Shown: in pieces, positions 17,201-25,930 of the stretch
How positions within the stretch are numbered: position 1 is the first letter of the stretch
How the letters are laid out: each line of letters starts with the position of its first letter
Assembly: GCF_024746835.1 (NCBI RefSeq)
Contig: NZ_CP080531.1
Coordinates: 3,410,001-3,474,000 of the forward strand
Reading direction: 5' to 3'
DNA length: 64,000 nucleotides
DNA from: Mesorhizobium sp. AR02
GTDB taxonomy: Bacteria; Pseudomonadota; Alphaproteobacteria; Rhizobiales; Rhizobiaceae
Made by a program: the position numbers and the translations under genes
Notes under the pieces: generated by a model
Told to the model about the DNA's origin: nothing
Database searches by the model: none
What the model saw: the letters and a program-made list of their open reading frames with translations, nothing else

Positions 17201-18468
17201 TCACCGATGAGGGCCATGTGCTGGTCGACGTGACCGGCGAGAGGGTCCCGACCGGAACCAGGCTGACGATCTCGGTCACCGACACCGGCATAGGCATCCC
17301 CGAGGAAAAACTGAAACTGGTGTTCGAAAAATTCAGCCAGGTCGACACCTCCTCGACAAGGCGGCACGAAGGCACCGGGCTTGGCCTTGCCATCACCTCA
17401 CGGCTGGTCGAGCTGATGGGTGGCACCATCGGTGTCGAGAGCGCCGAGGGCAAGGGCTCGACCTTCTGGTTCACCGTGACACTACCCAGGGCCGGTCAGC
17501 AGAACGGGCAGCGCATCATGCCGGTGGACGTGACGGGCGCACGCGTGCTGATCGTCGACGACAATGCCGTCAACCGGGCCATCCTGACCGAGCAGATGAC
17601 GTCGTGGACGTTCGATTCCTGCGCGGCCGAAAGCGGCGCCGAGGGCTTGAAGGTGCTGATCGCCGCCGCCGCCTATGGCGTGCCTGTGGATTGCGTCGTG
17701 CTCGACTACCAGATGCCCGAGATGAGTGGCGCCGAAATGGCGCGCATCGTGCGCAATACCGAAGGCCTCGCCGACACGCCGATCATCATGCTGACCTCGG
17801 TCGACCAGTCGCTCGCCAACACCAGCTACCGCGATCTCGGCATCGATGCCCAGCTGATCAAGCCGGCGCGCTCCTCTGTGCTCCTGGAAACGCTGGTCGC
17901 GACCATCCAGCGCCATCGCCACGCCACGGACGGCTACGCCGCGCAGCCATCCGCAGGCGAGGCGCTCGATGCTCCTCAGCGGCCGCCGTTGGCGCTGTCC
18001 GAACAACGGGCGCAATTGCAGCCGCCGCCGATTCGTCCCAGGCTTCCCGCCACTGGCGATGGCGGACACAGGCTGGACATCCTCGTGGCCGAGGACAATG
18101 AGGTGAACCAGATGGTCTTCACCCAGATCCTCGGTGAGACCGGCTACGGCTTCGAGATCGTCGGCAATGGCCGCAAGGCGCTCGACGCCTTCGGCAAGCT
18201 CAATCCGTGCATGATCCTGATGGATGTCTCGATGCCGGAGATGAGCGGGCTCGAGGCGACCGCCGCGATCCGCCGACTGGAGCAGGAAACCGGCACGCAT
18301 GTGCCGATCGTCGGCGTCACCGCGCATGCGCTCAAGGGCGACCGCGAACGCTGCCTGGAGGCGGGCATGGACGACTATCTGCCCAAGCCGATCAGCCCCA
18401 GAGCCCTGCTGGAGAAAGTCGAGCGCTGGATCGGCGCCGGCCGCCAGGTCCAGCGCAACGCGGGATAG
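14293..18468 (+). CDS. Multi-PAS hybrid sensor histidine kinase with two receiver domains
   Basis: A soluble 1391-residue hybrid kinase. Six PAS-type modules fill about residues 35-825; the second to fourth look like PAS_7 repeats (Leu-Asp-Ala-Lys-Leu and Val-Leu-Asp-Ala openings). HisKA follows with the phospho-acceptor His849 in His-Glu-Ile-Arg-Thr-Pro-Met-Asn. The HATPase domain is at about 950-1070 (Asp-Thr-Gly-Ile-Gly-Ile and Gly-Thr-Gly-Leu-Gly-Leu boxes). Two receiver domains have phospho-acceptors near Asp1138 and Asp1311. No membrane segment is visible, so it senses a cytoplasmic cue. It is the nearest upstream gene to pstS, in the place where phoR often lies, but 530 bases separate them. 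No HPt domain is fused, so a separate phosphotransfer partner is expected. Confidence 0.92.
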   Translation: MAEADEAIGARGKRGPGKAVHRGDALPHADMDSTDALRQLVEAGSDWIWETDAELRFSWLSPSYQAATGIDPADVLGRFRFDFLSQVLKGNHSAAAHLEDLQAHRPFRDFVYELKGGGADCRWVLTSGFPRFDSEGKFAGYRGMGRNVTALASAFETVEQNPLSGSEPDRHLADLERTMDAMHMGVVLLDAKLDTLIVNKAYRDLSRIPDGAVTVGAPFSQLMELNRRNGIYGDIDEQQWQRYLATRIEEIRAGSVAPREFVHANGRTMMFSVTALSGGKRLLTYYEVTELKRRDAEIESANAKIAETFVNLRTMVDEMPIGVLVLDADMRAEVINRAFYDFWRIDPGRAGIGSAFRELMEASRAIDPYGADEIAWQRHTAEREAEIRAGVAGSRQLPHNDGRTLVASLAPLPGGKRLISYVDVTDMKGRETEAQDARKHLASVLESLPAGVIIYDRDDKFVFANHKLQDSLPALKPFWQPGRTFREALEFGHSVGYFRSSGDAGIDRLYEADSERWLDSMLARYHLPNSSYERLNADGRWYQVYDMRTDDGTFIGVRVDITDIKSREAALRDSMRQIDLFRHVMDELPVAAFIKAQDLSIEFVNKAWCAITGLAKEDVIGRTDRQLFGAEEAEGYSHDDTDVVVTGAVREVEEPVTHRDGTVRQLMTRKSRLVAIDGSVHLVGSSTDITDVKARERALEESMRENEVFRSLIDNVPVSIYAKRSDLRQFYVNKGWCDLTGLSREDAIGKTDIEIFGEDGEAFVAGDLAVLRTGDTQEIEETVRLADGSIRHQFARKGAMIASDGSLYLIGSTTDITELKMREAELSEARQRAVLADRAKSEFLANMSHEIRTPMNGVLGMAELLAKSNLDPKQKTFTDIIVKSGNALLTIINDILDFSKIDAGQLVLDPAPFNLAEAIEDVATLVSTRAKEKDLELIVRIEPRLESLFIGDVGRIRQIVTNLVGNAVKFTDEGHVLVDVTGERVPTGTRLTISVTDTGIGIPEEKLKLVFEKFSQVDTSSTRRHEGTGLGLAITSRLVELMGGTIGVESAEGKGSTFWFTVTLPRAGQQNGQRIMPVDVTGARVLIVDDNAVNRAILTEQMTSWTFDSCAAESGAEGLKVLIAAAAYGVPVDCVVLDYQMPEMSGAEMARIVRNTEGLADTPIIMLTSVDQSLANTSYRDLGIDAQLIKPARSSVLLETLVATIQRHRHATDGYAAQPSAGEALDAPQRPPLALSEQRAQLQPPPIRPRLPATGDGGHRLDILVAEDNEVNQMVFTQILGETGYGFEIVGNGRKALDAFGKLNPCMILMDVSMPEMSGLEATAAIRRLEQETGTHVPIVGVTAHALKGDRERCLEAGMDDYLPKPISPRALLEKVERWIGAGRQVQRNAG

Positions 18469-18904
18469 CATCGCGCCGCCGGGTTCGAGGTATCCGGAGA
18501 GGCAAGCCGAGGGAATCAATCGCGGATTTGCTGCTACCCCTGCGTGCAATGACTATGGTGCGATCGCACCATATCAAAGGCGGTGCCGAGCCGGGACAAT
18601 GGCAAAATCGAATTCCGCCCTTGCAGTTACGGGCGGGAGCAGCGACCGCCGGCAAGAGACAGCGTCAACCTACCCCAACGGACCTGTTTTTGGCGATGGC
18701 CCGGCCATGACACGCTCTGGCCTTGAGCAACGCGCTCCCGTCCGGATTTTCTTCAGTTGGGAAAGCCCCGTCGAATCCGGCGGCGGCTCCAGCCGATGAA
18801 TGGCCCAAGTCACTGATTCCGGGGGCAAACTCGGATCAGGCCACGACCACCCAACGCCACCGCCTTTTCCAGTGCCGGCAACGCGTTACCGGGCTGACAC
18901 GAAA

Positions 18905-18922
18905 CTGTCATGCGACTGTTAT
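18905..18922 (+). promoter_or_regulatory. PHO box upstream of pstS
   Basis: Two direct heptamers, CTGTCAT (18905-18911) and CTGTTAT (18916-18922), are spaced 11 bases apart, the classic PhoB-binding arrangement. The box ends 78 bases before the pstS start. The rest of the 532-base gap 18469-19000 shows no gene or further motif that I can support. Confidence 0.85.
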
Positions 18923-19000
18923 AATCGAAGGCTATTGGCCTCAGCGGGCGCTGGTTAGGAATGGCGCCGAGAGACCATCTTCCGAACAGGAGCAGGCCAC

Positions 19001-20056
19001 ATGAGACATTTCATCCGCTCGGCGGCCGTTGCGATCGCAATGGCTACAGCGTCTACCTTCACCCTTTCCGCAGCAATGGCAGCTGACCTTTCCGGCGCCG
19101 GCTCGACCTTCATCTATCCGGTGTTCGCCAAGTGGGCCGACACCTACAAGAAGGATACCGGCATCGGCCTCAACTACCAGTCGATCGGTTCCGGCGGCGG
19201 CATCAAGCAGGTCATCGCCAAGACCGTGACTTTCGGCGCCACCGACAAGCCGATGTCCGATGCCGATCTGGAAAAGAACGGCCTCGTGCAGTTCCCGATG
19301 GTGATGGGCGGCATCGTGCCGATCGTCAACCTCACTGGCGTCAAGCCGGGCGAACTCGTCCTCGACGGCAAGACGCTCGCCCAGATCTATCTCGGCGCCA
19401 TCACCACCTGGGACGATGCCGCGATCAAGGCGCTGAACCCCACCCTCACCCTGCCGTCGACCGCGATCGCCGTCGTGCATCGTTCGGATGGCTCGGGCAC
19501 CACCTTCAACTTCACCAACTATCTGGTGAAGCTCTCGCCCGACTGGAAGGACAAGGTTGGTTCGGACACCGCCGTCGAATGGCCGACGGGCGTCGGCGCC
19601 AAGGGCAGCGAAGGCGTTGCCAACACCGTCAAGCAGACGGATGGCGGTATCGGCTACGTCGAATACGCCTATGCCAAGCAGAACAACCTGTCCTACTCCA
19701 AGATGCTGAATGCAGCCGGCAAGGTCGTCGAGCCGTCGCTCGAATCCTTCGGCGCTGCCGCTTCGAATGCCGACTTCAAGACTGCCAAGAACTTCAACGT
19801 CATCATCACCAACGAGCCCGGCGACACCACCTGGCCGATCGCGGCTTCCACCTGGGTTCTGATCCACAAGGCTCCGGATGATGCCGCTGCCACCGGCGAA
19901 GCCCTGAAGTTCTTTGCCTGGGCCTACAAGGACGGCAAGGAAACCGCCAAGGCGCTCGACTATGTCTCGATCCCCGACAGCGTCGTCGACCTGATCAAGG
20001 CTTCGTGGAAGGCCGACATCCAGGCCGACGGCAAGCCCGTCTACGCCGGCGAGTAA
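19001..20056 (+). CDS. pstS: Phosphate ABC transporter substrate-binding protein PstS
   Basis: A 351-residue periplasmic phosphate-binding protein. The signal peptide covers residues 1-27 (cleavage before [10 protein letters not shown]). Phosphate-contact motifs are visible: Ala-Gly-Ser-Thr-Phe, Gly-Ser-Gly-Gly-Gly, Gly-Ala-Thr-Asp and Arg-Ser-Asp-Gly-Ser-Gly-Thr. It is the first gene of the pst operon under a PHO box, with AGGAG upstream of ATG 19001. A strong hairpin follows the gene and should make its transcript more abundant than the permease genes. Confidence 0.97.
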   Translation: MRHFIRSAAVAIAMATASTFTLSAAMAADLSGAGSTFIYPVFAKWADTYKKDTGIGLNYQSIGSGGGIKQVIAKTVTFGATDKPMSDADLEKNGLVQFPMVMGGIVPIVNLTGVKPGELVLDGKTLAQIYLGAITTWDDAAIKALNPTLTLPSTAIAVVHRSDGSGTTFNFTNYLVKLSPDWKDKVGSDTAVEWPTGVGAKGSEGVANTVKQTDGGIGYVEYAYAKQNNLSYSKMLNAAGKVVEPSLESFGAAASNADFKTAKNFNVIITNEPGDTTWPIAASTWVLIHKAPDDAAATGEALKFFAWAYKDGKETAKALDYVSIPDSVVDLIKASWKADIQADGKPVYAGE

Positions 20057-20065
20057 TATCCCTTG

Positions 20066-20096
20066 AAGGAGCGCCGCGCCCGCGGCGCTCCTTTTC
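20066..20096 (+). terminator. Attenuator hairpin between pstS and pstC
   Basis: Arms at 20066-20078 and 20081-20093 pair perfectly over 13 bases, followed by TTTT and a pyrimidine tract. Placed after the binding-protein gene, it probably limits read-through and stabilises pstS mRNA. Confidence 0.82.
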
Positions 20097-20123
20097 CTTC
20101 AATTCGAAAGAGCCGAGCTTGAC

Positions 20124-21107
20124 ATGAGCGCTGTCCAGGAAGCCTTGCCAGCCGTCAGAAGTTCGCGCGATGCCACCGTTCGACGGTTCGCGCTGACCGA
20201 CTCGATCTTCCACGGAATGACCCGCGCTGCCGCAATCTTGGTGCTGGTCCTGCTCGGCGGCGTCGCGGTCTCGCTGTTTGCCGGTTCCTGGCAAGCCCTG
20301 TCGACCTTCGGCTTTTCCTTCCTGACCAGCGAAAGCTGGAACCCGGTGACCGAGAAGTTCGGTGCCCTGGCGCCCATCTACGGCACCATCATCACCTCGG
20401 CCATCGCCATCCTGATCGCCGTGCCGCTCGGCATCGGCATCGCCATCTTCCTCACCGAGCTTTGCCCGCGCCCGCTGCGGCGCCCGATCGGCATGGCGGT
20501 TGAATTGCTGGCCGGCATCCCTTCGATCATTTACGGCATCTGGGGCCTGTTCGTCCTGGCACCGTTCCTGCAAACGACCGTGCAGCCCTTCATCATCAAC
20601 GTGTTCCATGGCGTTCCCGGTCTCAACAGCCTGTTTGCCGGCCCGCCCTATGGCATCGGCCTGCTGACCTCGTCGATGATCCTGGCCATCATGGTGCTGC
20701 CCTTTATCACCTCGATCACCAAGGACGTCTTCGACACGGTGCCTCCCGTACTGAAGGAATCGGCCTACGGCATTGGTTGCACGACCTGGGAAGTGACCCG
20801 CCGCGTCGTCATTCCCTACACCCGGATCGGCATCATGGGCGGCGTCATGCTCGGCCTCGGCCGCGCTCTCGGCGAAACCATGGCGGTGACCTTTGTCATC
20901 GGCAACGCGCACCGCATCTCGACCTCGCTGTTCGCGCCGGCAACGACGATCTCCGCGACCATCGCCAACGAATTCACCGAAGCGGTCGGCGATCTCTACA
21001 CCTCCTCGCTGGTGGCGCTCGGCCTGATCCTGTTCGTCATCACTTTCCTGATCCTTGCCATCGCACGCTACATGCTGATGCGCATCGACGCCCGCACGGG
21101 AGCCTGA
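20124..21107 (+). CDS. pstC: Phosphate ABC transporter permease PstC
   Basis: A 327-residue inner-membrane permease with six or more predicted helices. The permease EAA loop appears as Leu-Lys-Glu-Ser-Ala-Tyr-Gly-Ile-Gly-Cys-Thr near residue 213, where it contacts PstB. It forms the phosphate channel with PstA. It ends 3 bases before pstA. Confidence 0.95.
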   Translation: MSAVQEALPAVRSSRDATVRRFALTDSIFHGMTRAAAILVLVLLGGVAVSLFAGSWQALSTFGFSFLTSESWNPVTEKFGALAPIYGTIITSAIAILIAVPLGIGIAIFLTELCPRPLRRPIGMAVELLAGIPSIIYGIWGLFVLAPFLQTTVQPFIINVFHGVPGLNSLFAGPPYGIGLLTSSMILAIMVLPFITSITKDVFDTVPPVLKESAYGIGCTTWEVTRRVVIPYTRIGIMGGVMLGLGRALGETMAVTFVIGNAHRISTSLFAPATTISATIANEFTEAVGDLYTSSLVALGLILFVITFLILAIARYMLMRIDARTGA

Positions 21108-21110
21108 CCG

Positions 21111-21962
21111 ATGTCGACAGCCACGTCGCTTCACCAGAGCCGCAAGCGCAAGAATGGCGTGATGATGACGCTGTGCGTCGTCGCCGCGGGCATCGGCCTT
21201 GCCTGGCTGGCGCTCATCCTCGGCGCGCTGCTCTACAAGGGCCTCGCCGGTGTCTCTCTCTCGGTCTTCACGGAAATGACGCCGCCACCCGGCGATGCCG
21301 GCGGCCTGCTCAATGCCATTTACGGCAGCATCGTGATGACCATCATCGGCATCATCGTCGGTACGCCGATCGGTGTGCTGGCCGGCACCTACATGGCTGA
21401 ATACGGGCGCTTCTCGAAGCTCACCACTGTTGTGCGTTTCATCAACGACATCCTTCTGTCGGCGCCGTCGATCATCATCGGCCTGTTCGTCTATGAGCTG
21501 ATGGTGCGGCCGATGGGGCATTTCTCGGCGATCGCCGGCGCTGTCGCGCTCGCCATCCTGGTCATCCCGGTCGTCGTGCGCACCACCGAGGACATGCTCA
21601 ACCTGGTGCCCAACGCCTTGCGCGAAGCCGGCACCGCGATCGGCGCGCCGCGCTGGGTGGTCATCAAGTCGGTCGCCTACCGCGCCGCACTGTCCGGCAT
21701 CGTCACCGGTATATTGCTGGCCATCGCCCGCATCTCTGGCGAGACGGCACCGCTTCTTTTCACGGCGCTGAACAACCAGTTCTGGTCGAGCAATCTCAAC
21801 GCGCCGATGGCCAGCCTGCCTGTCACCATCTTCCAGTTCGCTCTCAGCCCCTACGAGGAATGGCAGCAACTGGCCTGGACCGGCGCACTCATAATCACAT
21901 TGACGGTTCTCGCGCTCAGCATCTTTGCGCGCAGCCTGACCGGACGCAGAGAGGACAAATGA
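21111..21962 (+). CDS. pstA: Phosphate ABC transporter permease PstA
   Basis: A 283-residue permease with the EAA-type loop [10 protein letters not shown] near residue 170 and a conserved Ile-Ser-Gly-Glu-Thr-Ala-Pro-Leu segment. Its length is a little under that of enterobacterial PstA. It starts 4 bases after pstC, and its TGA overlaps the ATG of pstB (ATGA). Confidence 0.95.
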   Translation: MSTATSLHQSRKRKNGVMMTLCVVAAGIGLAWLALILGALLYKGLAGVSLSVFTEMTPPPGDAGGLLNAIYGSIVMTIIGIIVGTPIGVLAGTYMAEYGRFSKLTTVVRFINDILLSAPSIIIGLFVYELMVRPMGHFSAIAGAVALAILVIPVVVRTTEDMLNLVPNALREAGTAIGAPRWVVIKSVAYRAALSGIVTGILLAIARISGETAPLLFTALNNQFWSSNLNAPMASLPVTIFQFALSPYEEWQQLAWTGALIITLTVLALSIFARSLTGRREDK

Positions 21963-22762
21963 GCCAGATGTTGTCTCCAGACATGACGATCGCCGCCGAG
22001 GCGGTGGCCAAGGCCAAGATCGAGGTCAAGAACCTCAACTTCTACTATGGCCAGTCGAAGGCGCTGAAGGATATCACGCTGTCGCTGCCCGAGCGCAGCG
22101 TCACCGCCTTCATTGGCCCGTCGGGCTGCGGAAAGTCGACGCTGCTGCGCGTCTTCAACCGCATCTACGAGCTTTATCCCAAGCAGACCGCCGAGGGCCA
22201 GGTGCTGCTCGACGGCCAGAACGTTCTCGACCGCTCGCAGGATCTCAACCTGCTGCGCACCAAGATCGGCATGGTGTTCCAGAAGCCGACGCCGTTCCCG
22301 ATGTCGATCTATGAGAACATCGCTTTCGGCGTCAGGCTCTATGAGAAGATCAGCAAGGCCGAGATGGACGGCCGTGTCGAGCAGGCGCTGAAGCGCGCAG
22401 CACTGTGGACCGAGGTCAAGGACAAGCTCAATGCCAGCGGCCTCAGCCTGTCTGGCGGCCAGCAGCAGCGGCTTTGCATCGCCCGCACGGTGGCGGTGAA
22501 GCCGGAGGTCATTCTGCTCGACGAGCCGGCCTCGGCGCTCGACCCGCTGTCGACCGCCAAGATCGAGGAGCTGATCGACGAATTGCAGGCCGACTACACG
22601 ATCGTCATCGTCACCCACAACATGCAGCAGGCGGCGCGTGTCTCGAAGCAGACCGCTTTCATGTATCTGGGCGAACTGGTCGAGTTCGACAAAACCGAGA
22701 AGATCTTCACGTCGCCTCGCGAGAAGCGCACGCAAGACTACATCACCGGCCGCTTCGGCTGA
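21959..22762 (+). CDS. pstB: Phosphate ABC transporter ATP-binding protein PstB
   Basis: A 267-residue ATPase. Walker A is Gly-Pro-Ser-Gly-Cys-Gly-Lys-Ser-Thr, the signature is Leu-Ser-Gly-Gly-Gln-Gln-Gln-Arg, and Walker B is Val-Ile-Leu-Leu-Asp-Glu-Pro. The start ATG 21959 is chosen over the longer open frame because it overlaps the pstA stop codon, a sign of translational coupling. Confidence 0.97.
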   Translation: MSQMLSPDMTIAAEAVAKAKIEVKNLNFYYGQSKALKDITLSLPERSVTAFIGPSGCGKSTLLRVFNRIYELYPKQTAEGQVLLDGQNVLDRSQDLNLLRTKIGMVFQKPTPFPMSIYENIAFGVRLYEKISKAEMDGRVEQALKRAALWTEVKDKLNASGLSLSGGQQQRLCIARTVAVKPEVILLDEPASALDPLSTAKIEELIDELQADYTIVIVTHNMQQAARVSKQTAFMYLGELVEFDKTEKIFTSPREKRTQDYITGRFG

Positions 22763-22787
22763 TCGCACGCATACGAGGACCAGGATC

Positions 22788-23495
22788 ATGGCCGAACACA
22801 CAGTTGCAGCCTTCGACGAGGATCTCGGACAGATCAGCAGGCTGATCAGTGACATGGGCGATCTCGCCGGCTCGATGGTCGGTGGCGCCACCAAGGCGCT
22901 GCTGAATTCCGACAACGCTCTCGCTCAGCGCGTGGTTTCCGACGATGCCATCATGGACGCGCGTCAGCGCGAGCTCGACGACCGCGCCATCACGCTGATC
23001 GCCAAGCGCCAGCCGATGGCCGATGATCTGCGCCATGTCGTCGGGTCGATCCGCATGGCCGGCGACCTCGAGCGCATTGGCGACCTTGCCAAGAACATCG
23101 CCAAGCGCGTCGGCACCGTCGGCCTCAGCGCCACGCCGCGCGACCTGTCGCATTCCATCGACGCCATGGCACAGCTGGTGCTGATCCAGGTGCAGGGCGT
23201 GATCGAAGAGTATGCGGCGCGCGATGCCGCGGCACTGGCGAAGCTGCGCGCCGACGACGAACGCATCGACGTCAAATACACCTCCGTCTTCCGCGAACTG
23301 CTGACCTACATGATGGAGGATCCGCGCAACATCACGGCTTGCACGCATCTGTTGTTCTGCGCCAAGAATCTCGAACGCATCGGCGACCACGTGACCAACA
23401 TTGCCGAAAACGCCTACTATGTCCTGACCGGCACGCAGTTGCCCGCCAATCGTCCCAAGCAGGACGAGACGGCGATGTCGGCGCCCGCGGCCTGA
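22788..23495 (+). CDS. phoU: Phosphate signalling regulator PhoU
   Basis: A 235-residue all-helical protein with two PhoU repeats. Each carries the metal-cluster pattern: Asp-Leu-Glu-Arg-Ile-Gly-Asp-Leu-Ala-Lys-Asn near residue 90 and Asn-Leu-Glu-Arg-Ile-Gly-Asp-His-Val-Thr-Asn near residue 195. PhoU relays PstB activity to the PhoR kinase and dampens the Pho response. ATG 22788 gives the family start and follows ACCAGGATC. Confidence 0.95.
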   Translation: MAEHTVAAFDEDLGQISRLISDMGDLAGSMVGGATKALLNSDNALAQRVVSDDAIMDARQRELDDRAITLIAKRQPMADDLRHVVGSIRMAGDLERIGDLAKNIAKRVGTVGLSATPRDLSHSIDAMAQLVLIQVQGVIEEYAARDAAALAKLRADDERIDVKYTSVFRELLTYMMEDPRNITACTHLLFCAKNLERIGDHVTNIAENAYYVLTGTQLPANRPKQDETAMSAPAA

Positions 23496-23514
23496 CGCAA
23501 GAGGTGACCAATCG

Positions 23515-24204
23515 ATGATCGCGCCACGCATTATGGTGGTGGAGGATGAGGAGCCGCTGGGGGTGCTGCTCCGTTACAATCTTGAATCCGAAGGCTACCA
23601 GGTGGAGGTGGTGCCGCGCGGCGACGAGGCTGAAATCCGCCTGCAGGAGAACGTGCCCGACCTTCTGGTGCTCGACTGGATGGTGCCGGCGGTGTCCGGC
23701 ATCGAACTCTGTCGGCGCCTGCGGATGCGGCCCGAGACCGAGCGGCTGCCGATCATCATGCTGACCGCGCGGGGCGAAGAAAGCGACCGCGTACGTGGGC
23801 TCTCGACCGGCGCCGACGACTATCTGGTCAAGCCGTTCTCGACGCCGGAATTCATGGCTCGCGTCAAGGCGCTGCTGCGCCGCGCCAAGCCGGAAGTTCT
23901 GTCCAGCGTGCTCAAGGTCGGCGACATCGTGCTCGACCGTGAATCGCACCGGGTTTATCGCAAGAAGAGCGAGATCCGGCTCGGGCCGACCGAGTTCCGC
24001 CTGCTCGAATTCATGATGCGTCATCCCGGCCGCGTGTTCTCGCGCAGCCAGCTGCTCGACAATGTCTGGGGCGAGACGATCTATATCGACGAGCGCACCG
24101 TCGACGTGCATGTCGGCCGGCTGCGCAAGGCGGTCAACAATGGCCGCATGCCGGACGTGATTAGAACCATTCGGGGCGCCGGCTACGCGATCAGGGAAGA
24201 TTAG
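23515..24204 (+). CDS. phoB: Phosphate regulon response regulator PhoB
   Basis: A 229-residue OmpR-family regulator. The receiver domain (1-120) has the phospho-acceptor Asp54 in Leu-Asp-Trp-Met, the switch Thr in Met-Leu-Thr-Ala-Arg and Lys in Val-Lys-Pro-Phe. The winged-helix domain (130-227) includes Asp-Glu-Arg-Thr-Val-Asp-Val-His-Val-Gly-Arg-Leu-Arg. It lies 19 bases after phoU and closes the pst operon, so it should amplify its own synthesis through the PHO box. No phoR gene follows. Confidence 0.95.
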   Translation: MIAPRIMVVEDEEPLGVLLRYNLESEGYQVEVVPRGDEAEIRLQENVPDLLVLDWMVPAVSGIELCRRLRMRPETERLPIIMLTARGEESDRVRGLSTGADDYLVKPFSTPEFMARVKALLRRAKPEVLSSVLKVGDIVLDRESHRVYRKKSEIRLGPTEFRLLEFMMRHPGRVFSRSQLLDNVWGETIYIDERTVDVHVGRLRKAVNNGRMPDVIRTIRGAGYAIRED

Positions 24205-24416
24205 AGCCTTGGCGCGGAAGCGTTGATAGGTTGAATGTCTCCACTCCCGGGTCACACGCATTGATGATTGGCTGAGACGCTCATGACCTCGTCATCCTAT
24301 GGCGGAGCAAGGAGCGAAGCGACGCCACCATTCCTCAGAGTTGATGACGAAGCTGAGAGGCTTCTGCCAATCTCCAAAGTCGGCGATGGTCTACGGCATC
24401 AATGACGGACGTCAGC

Positions 24417-25661
24417 TCAGGCTACGTTCTTTCCAACGCCTGACTTACCCTGCACCCCCGGCGCGAAAATTTCCTGGTCGACGAAGGTCAGTGCGCGCAT
24501 GGCGCAGCCTTCGCGGATCAGCGGCAGTTCGTTCGGCTCGGTGTCGAAGGAAATCGATTTCGAGTGCTGGCCGCCTGCGGTCTGGGCGATCGCCTCGCGC
24601 AGTGCCGGCTCGATCAGGTCGAAGGCGGCGGCGCTGACGCCGACCATGGCGACGGGTGCGGGATCGATCAGCGCGAACAGGCTGCCGAGGCCATAACCGA
24701 GTGCCTCGCCGGCCCTGCGGTAGGCTTCGCGCTCGGGGCCGTCCCGTTCCCGCGCCGTCGCGGCGAGCGCCCGCATCTGCGCGTCGCTGACATCGGCGAC
24801 CGGCTCGGTGTCCTCGCTGAGCTGCCTGGCGTTGCGCCAGATGGCGTAGTTGCCGGCATAGGCCTCGACGCAGCCGCGGCGTCCGCAGCGGCAGAGCGCG
24901 CCGCCCGGCCGATGGATCATGTGGCCGAACTCGCCACCAGAGGAATGGGTGCCGGTAAACAGCTCGCCCTTCAGCACCAGGCCCATGCCGATGCCGTGCG
25001 ACAGAAGGATGGCGATGAAGTCGTCGCGGTAGCGCTCCGGATCGCGCCAGCGCAGCGCCACCGCCATCATGTTGCAGTCGTTTTCCATGGTGGCGGGGAT
25101 GCCGAACTCGGCCTCGAGTATGTCGGCGAAGGCGATGTCGGTCTGCGGTGTGATCGGCGACCACAGCATCGAGCGGGCCTCGGTGTCGGTGATGCCCTGG
25201 ATCGCCAGCGCGATGCGGGCGACGCTGCGCACGTCGATATCGGGATCCTCGAGGCGCCGTCGTACGATGGCGACGCATTCACCGATCAGCGCCTCGCGCG
25301 ACATGGTCAGCGTGTCCAGCCGGCGCTGTTCTTCCGATACCACCTGGCCGGCATAGTCGATGACGGCGACGGAGAGGAAATTCAGCGACAGCACCACGGT
25401 CATGACAGCCGCGGCCTCCGGATTGAGGCCGAGGCCAACCTGTGGCCTGCCGCGTTTCAGCGCGCCGGCTTCGCTCGGCTTGCCTTCGGCCAGGATGCCT
25501 TCGCCGATCAGGTCGGAAGAGATCGCCGATATGGTCGAATGGCTGAGGCCGGTGGTCGCGGCAATCTCGGTGCGCGAGGGCCGACCGGCCCGGCGCACGG
25601 CCGCAATCACCATCGCGCGGTTGCGCCGGCGCAGATCGTCGTGGCGGATTCCGACCGACAT
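24417..25661 (-). CDS. xylR: ROK-family transcriptional repressor (XylR type)
   Basis: A 414-residue regulator. The N-terminal winged helix (residues 1-75, Thr-Gly-Leu-Ser-His-Ser-Thr-Ile-Ser) binds DNA. The ROK sugar-binding domain follows, with the zinc motif Cys-Arg-Cys-Gly-Arg-Arg-Gly-Cys-Val-Glu near residue 265. ATG 25661 is chosen (GGGAGG upstream) over an open extension to 25757. It is divergent from the xylose-type transporter, and two matching palindromes lie between them, so it probably represses xylF and senses a sugar. The symbol is inferred from context. Confidence 0.85.
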   Translation of the reverse strand: MSVGIRHDDLRRRNRAMVIAAVRRAGRPSRTEIAATTGLSHSTISAISSDLIGEGILAEGKPSEAGALKRGRPQVGLGLNPEAAAVMTVVLSLNFLSVAVIDYAGQVVSEEQRRLDTLTMSREALIGECVAIVRRRLEDPDIDVRSVARIALAIQGITDTEARSMLWSPITPQTDIAFADILEAEFGIPATMENDCNMMAVALRWRDPERYRDDFIAILLSHGIGMGLVLKGELFTGTHSSGGEFGHMIHRPGGALCRCGRRGCVEAYAGNYAIWRNARQLSEDTEPVADVSDAQMRALAATARERDGPEREAYRRAGEALGYGLGSLFALIDPAPVAMVGVSAAAFDLIEPALREAIAQTAGGQHSKSISFDTEPNELPLIREGCAMRALTFVDQEIFAPGVQGKSGVGKNVA

Positions 25662-25761
25662 GTTTCCCACATCCTCCCGGTCGCCGCGGTTCTTCCTGCC
25701 CCTCGAACGCTGCCGACGACACGCCCAAATAGTGGCAGAAGCGGCCCGTCCTGTCATTTAT

Positions 25762-25782
25762 TTATTCCGGGGCTCGAAAAAA
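25762..25782. promoter_or_regulatory. Candidate ROK/XylR operator 1
   Basis: The right arm TCGAAAAAA and centre match operator 2 exactly; the left arm TTATTCCGG is degenerate, giving 18 of 21 bases identical. It lies 101 bases upstream of the ROK start codon, so it may serve autoregulation or looping. Confidence 0.6.
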
Positions 25783-25817
25783 ATTCGCAGGGACATCAAA
25801 ATCCATCAGAATCGTTG

Positions 25818-25823
25818 TTGACA
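25818..25823 (+). promoter_or_regulatory. Candidate -35 box (TTGACA) of the xylF promoter
   Basis: A consensus TTGACA at 25818-25823. Seventeen bases downstream the expected -10 position (25841-25846) reads CAGTGT, a poor match, and abuts operator 2. If used, the operator would cover the -10 and start region. Confidence 0.4.
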
Positions 25824-25845
25824 GCGTTCCGGTGTTGGCTCAGTG

Positions 25846-25866
25846 TTTTTTCGAGGCTCGAAAAAA
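25846..25866. promoter_or_regulatory. Candidate ROK/XylR operator 2, perfect palindrome
   Basis: The arms TTTTTTCGA and TCGAAAAAA flank a GGC centre, a perfect inverted repeat. It ends 64 bases before the xylF start codon. Its centre is exactly 84 bases from operator 1, close to eight helical turns. Confidence 0.72.
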
Positions 25867-25930
25867 TAGAGCCTCTGTGCCGGCCTTAGGGCCAGTTTGG
25901 TCGCGCCATACGCGGCGCAGGGAGGATATC

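Noticed and set aside
15634..17367. Long minus-strand frame opposite the hybrid kinase
   Set aside because: It is antisense to clear PAS, HisKA and HATPase domains, and its own composition (His, Asp, Arg-rich) matches no family. High-GC codon bias creates such frames.
18723..19004. Plus-strand frame running into pstS
   Set aside because: It covers the PHO box and promoter region, overlaps the pstS start and shows no protein-like composition.
19995..21869. 624-residue minus-strand frame opposite pstC and pstA
   Set aside because: It is extremely rich in Asp, Arg, His and Gln, with no domain, and is fully explained by the real permease genes on the plus strand.
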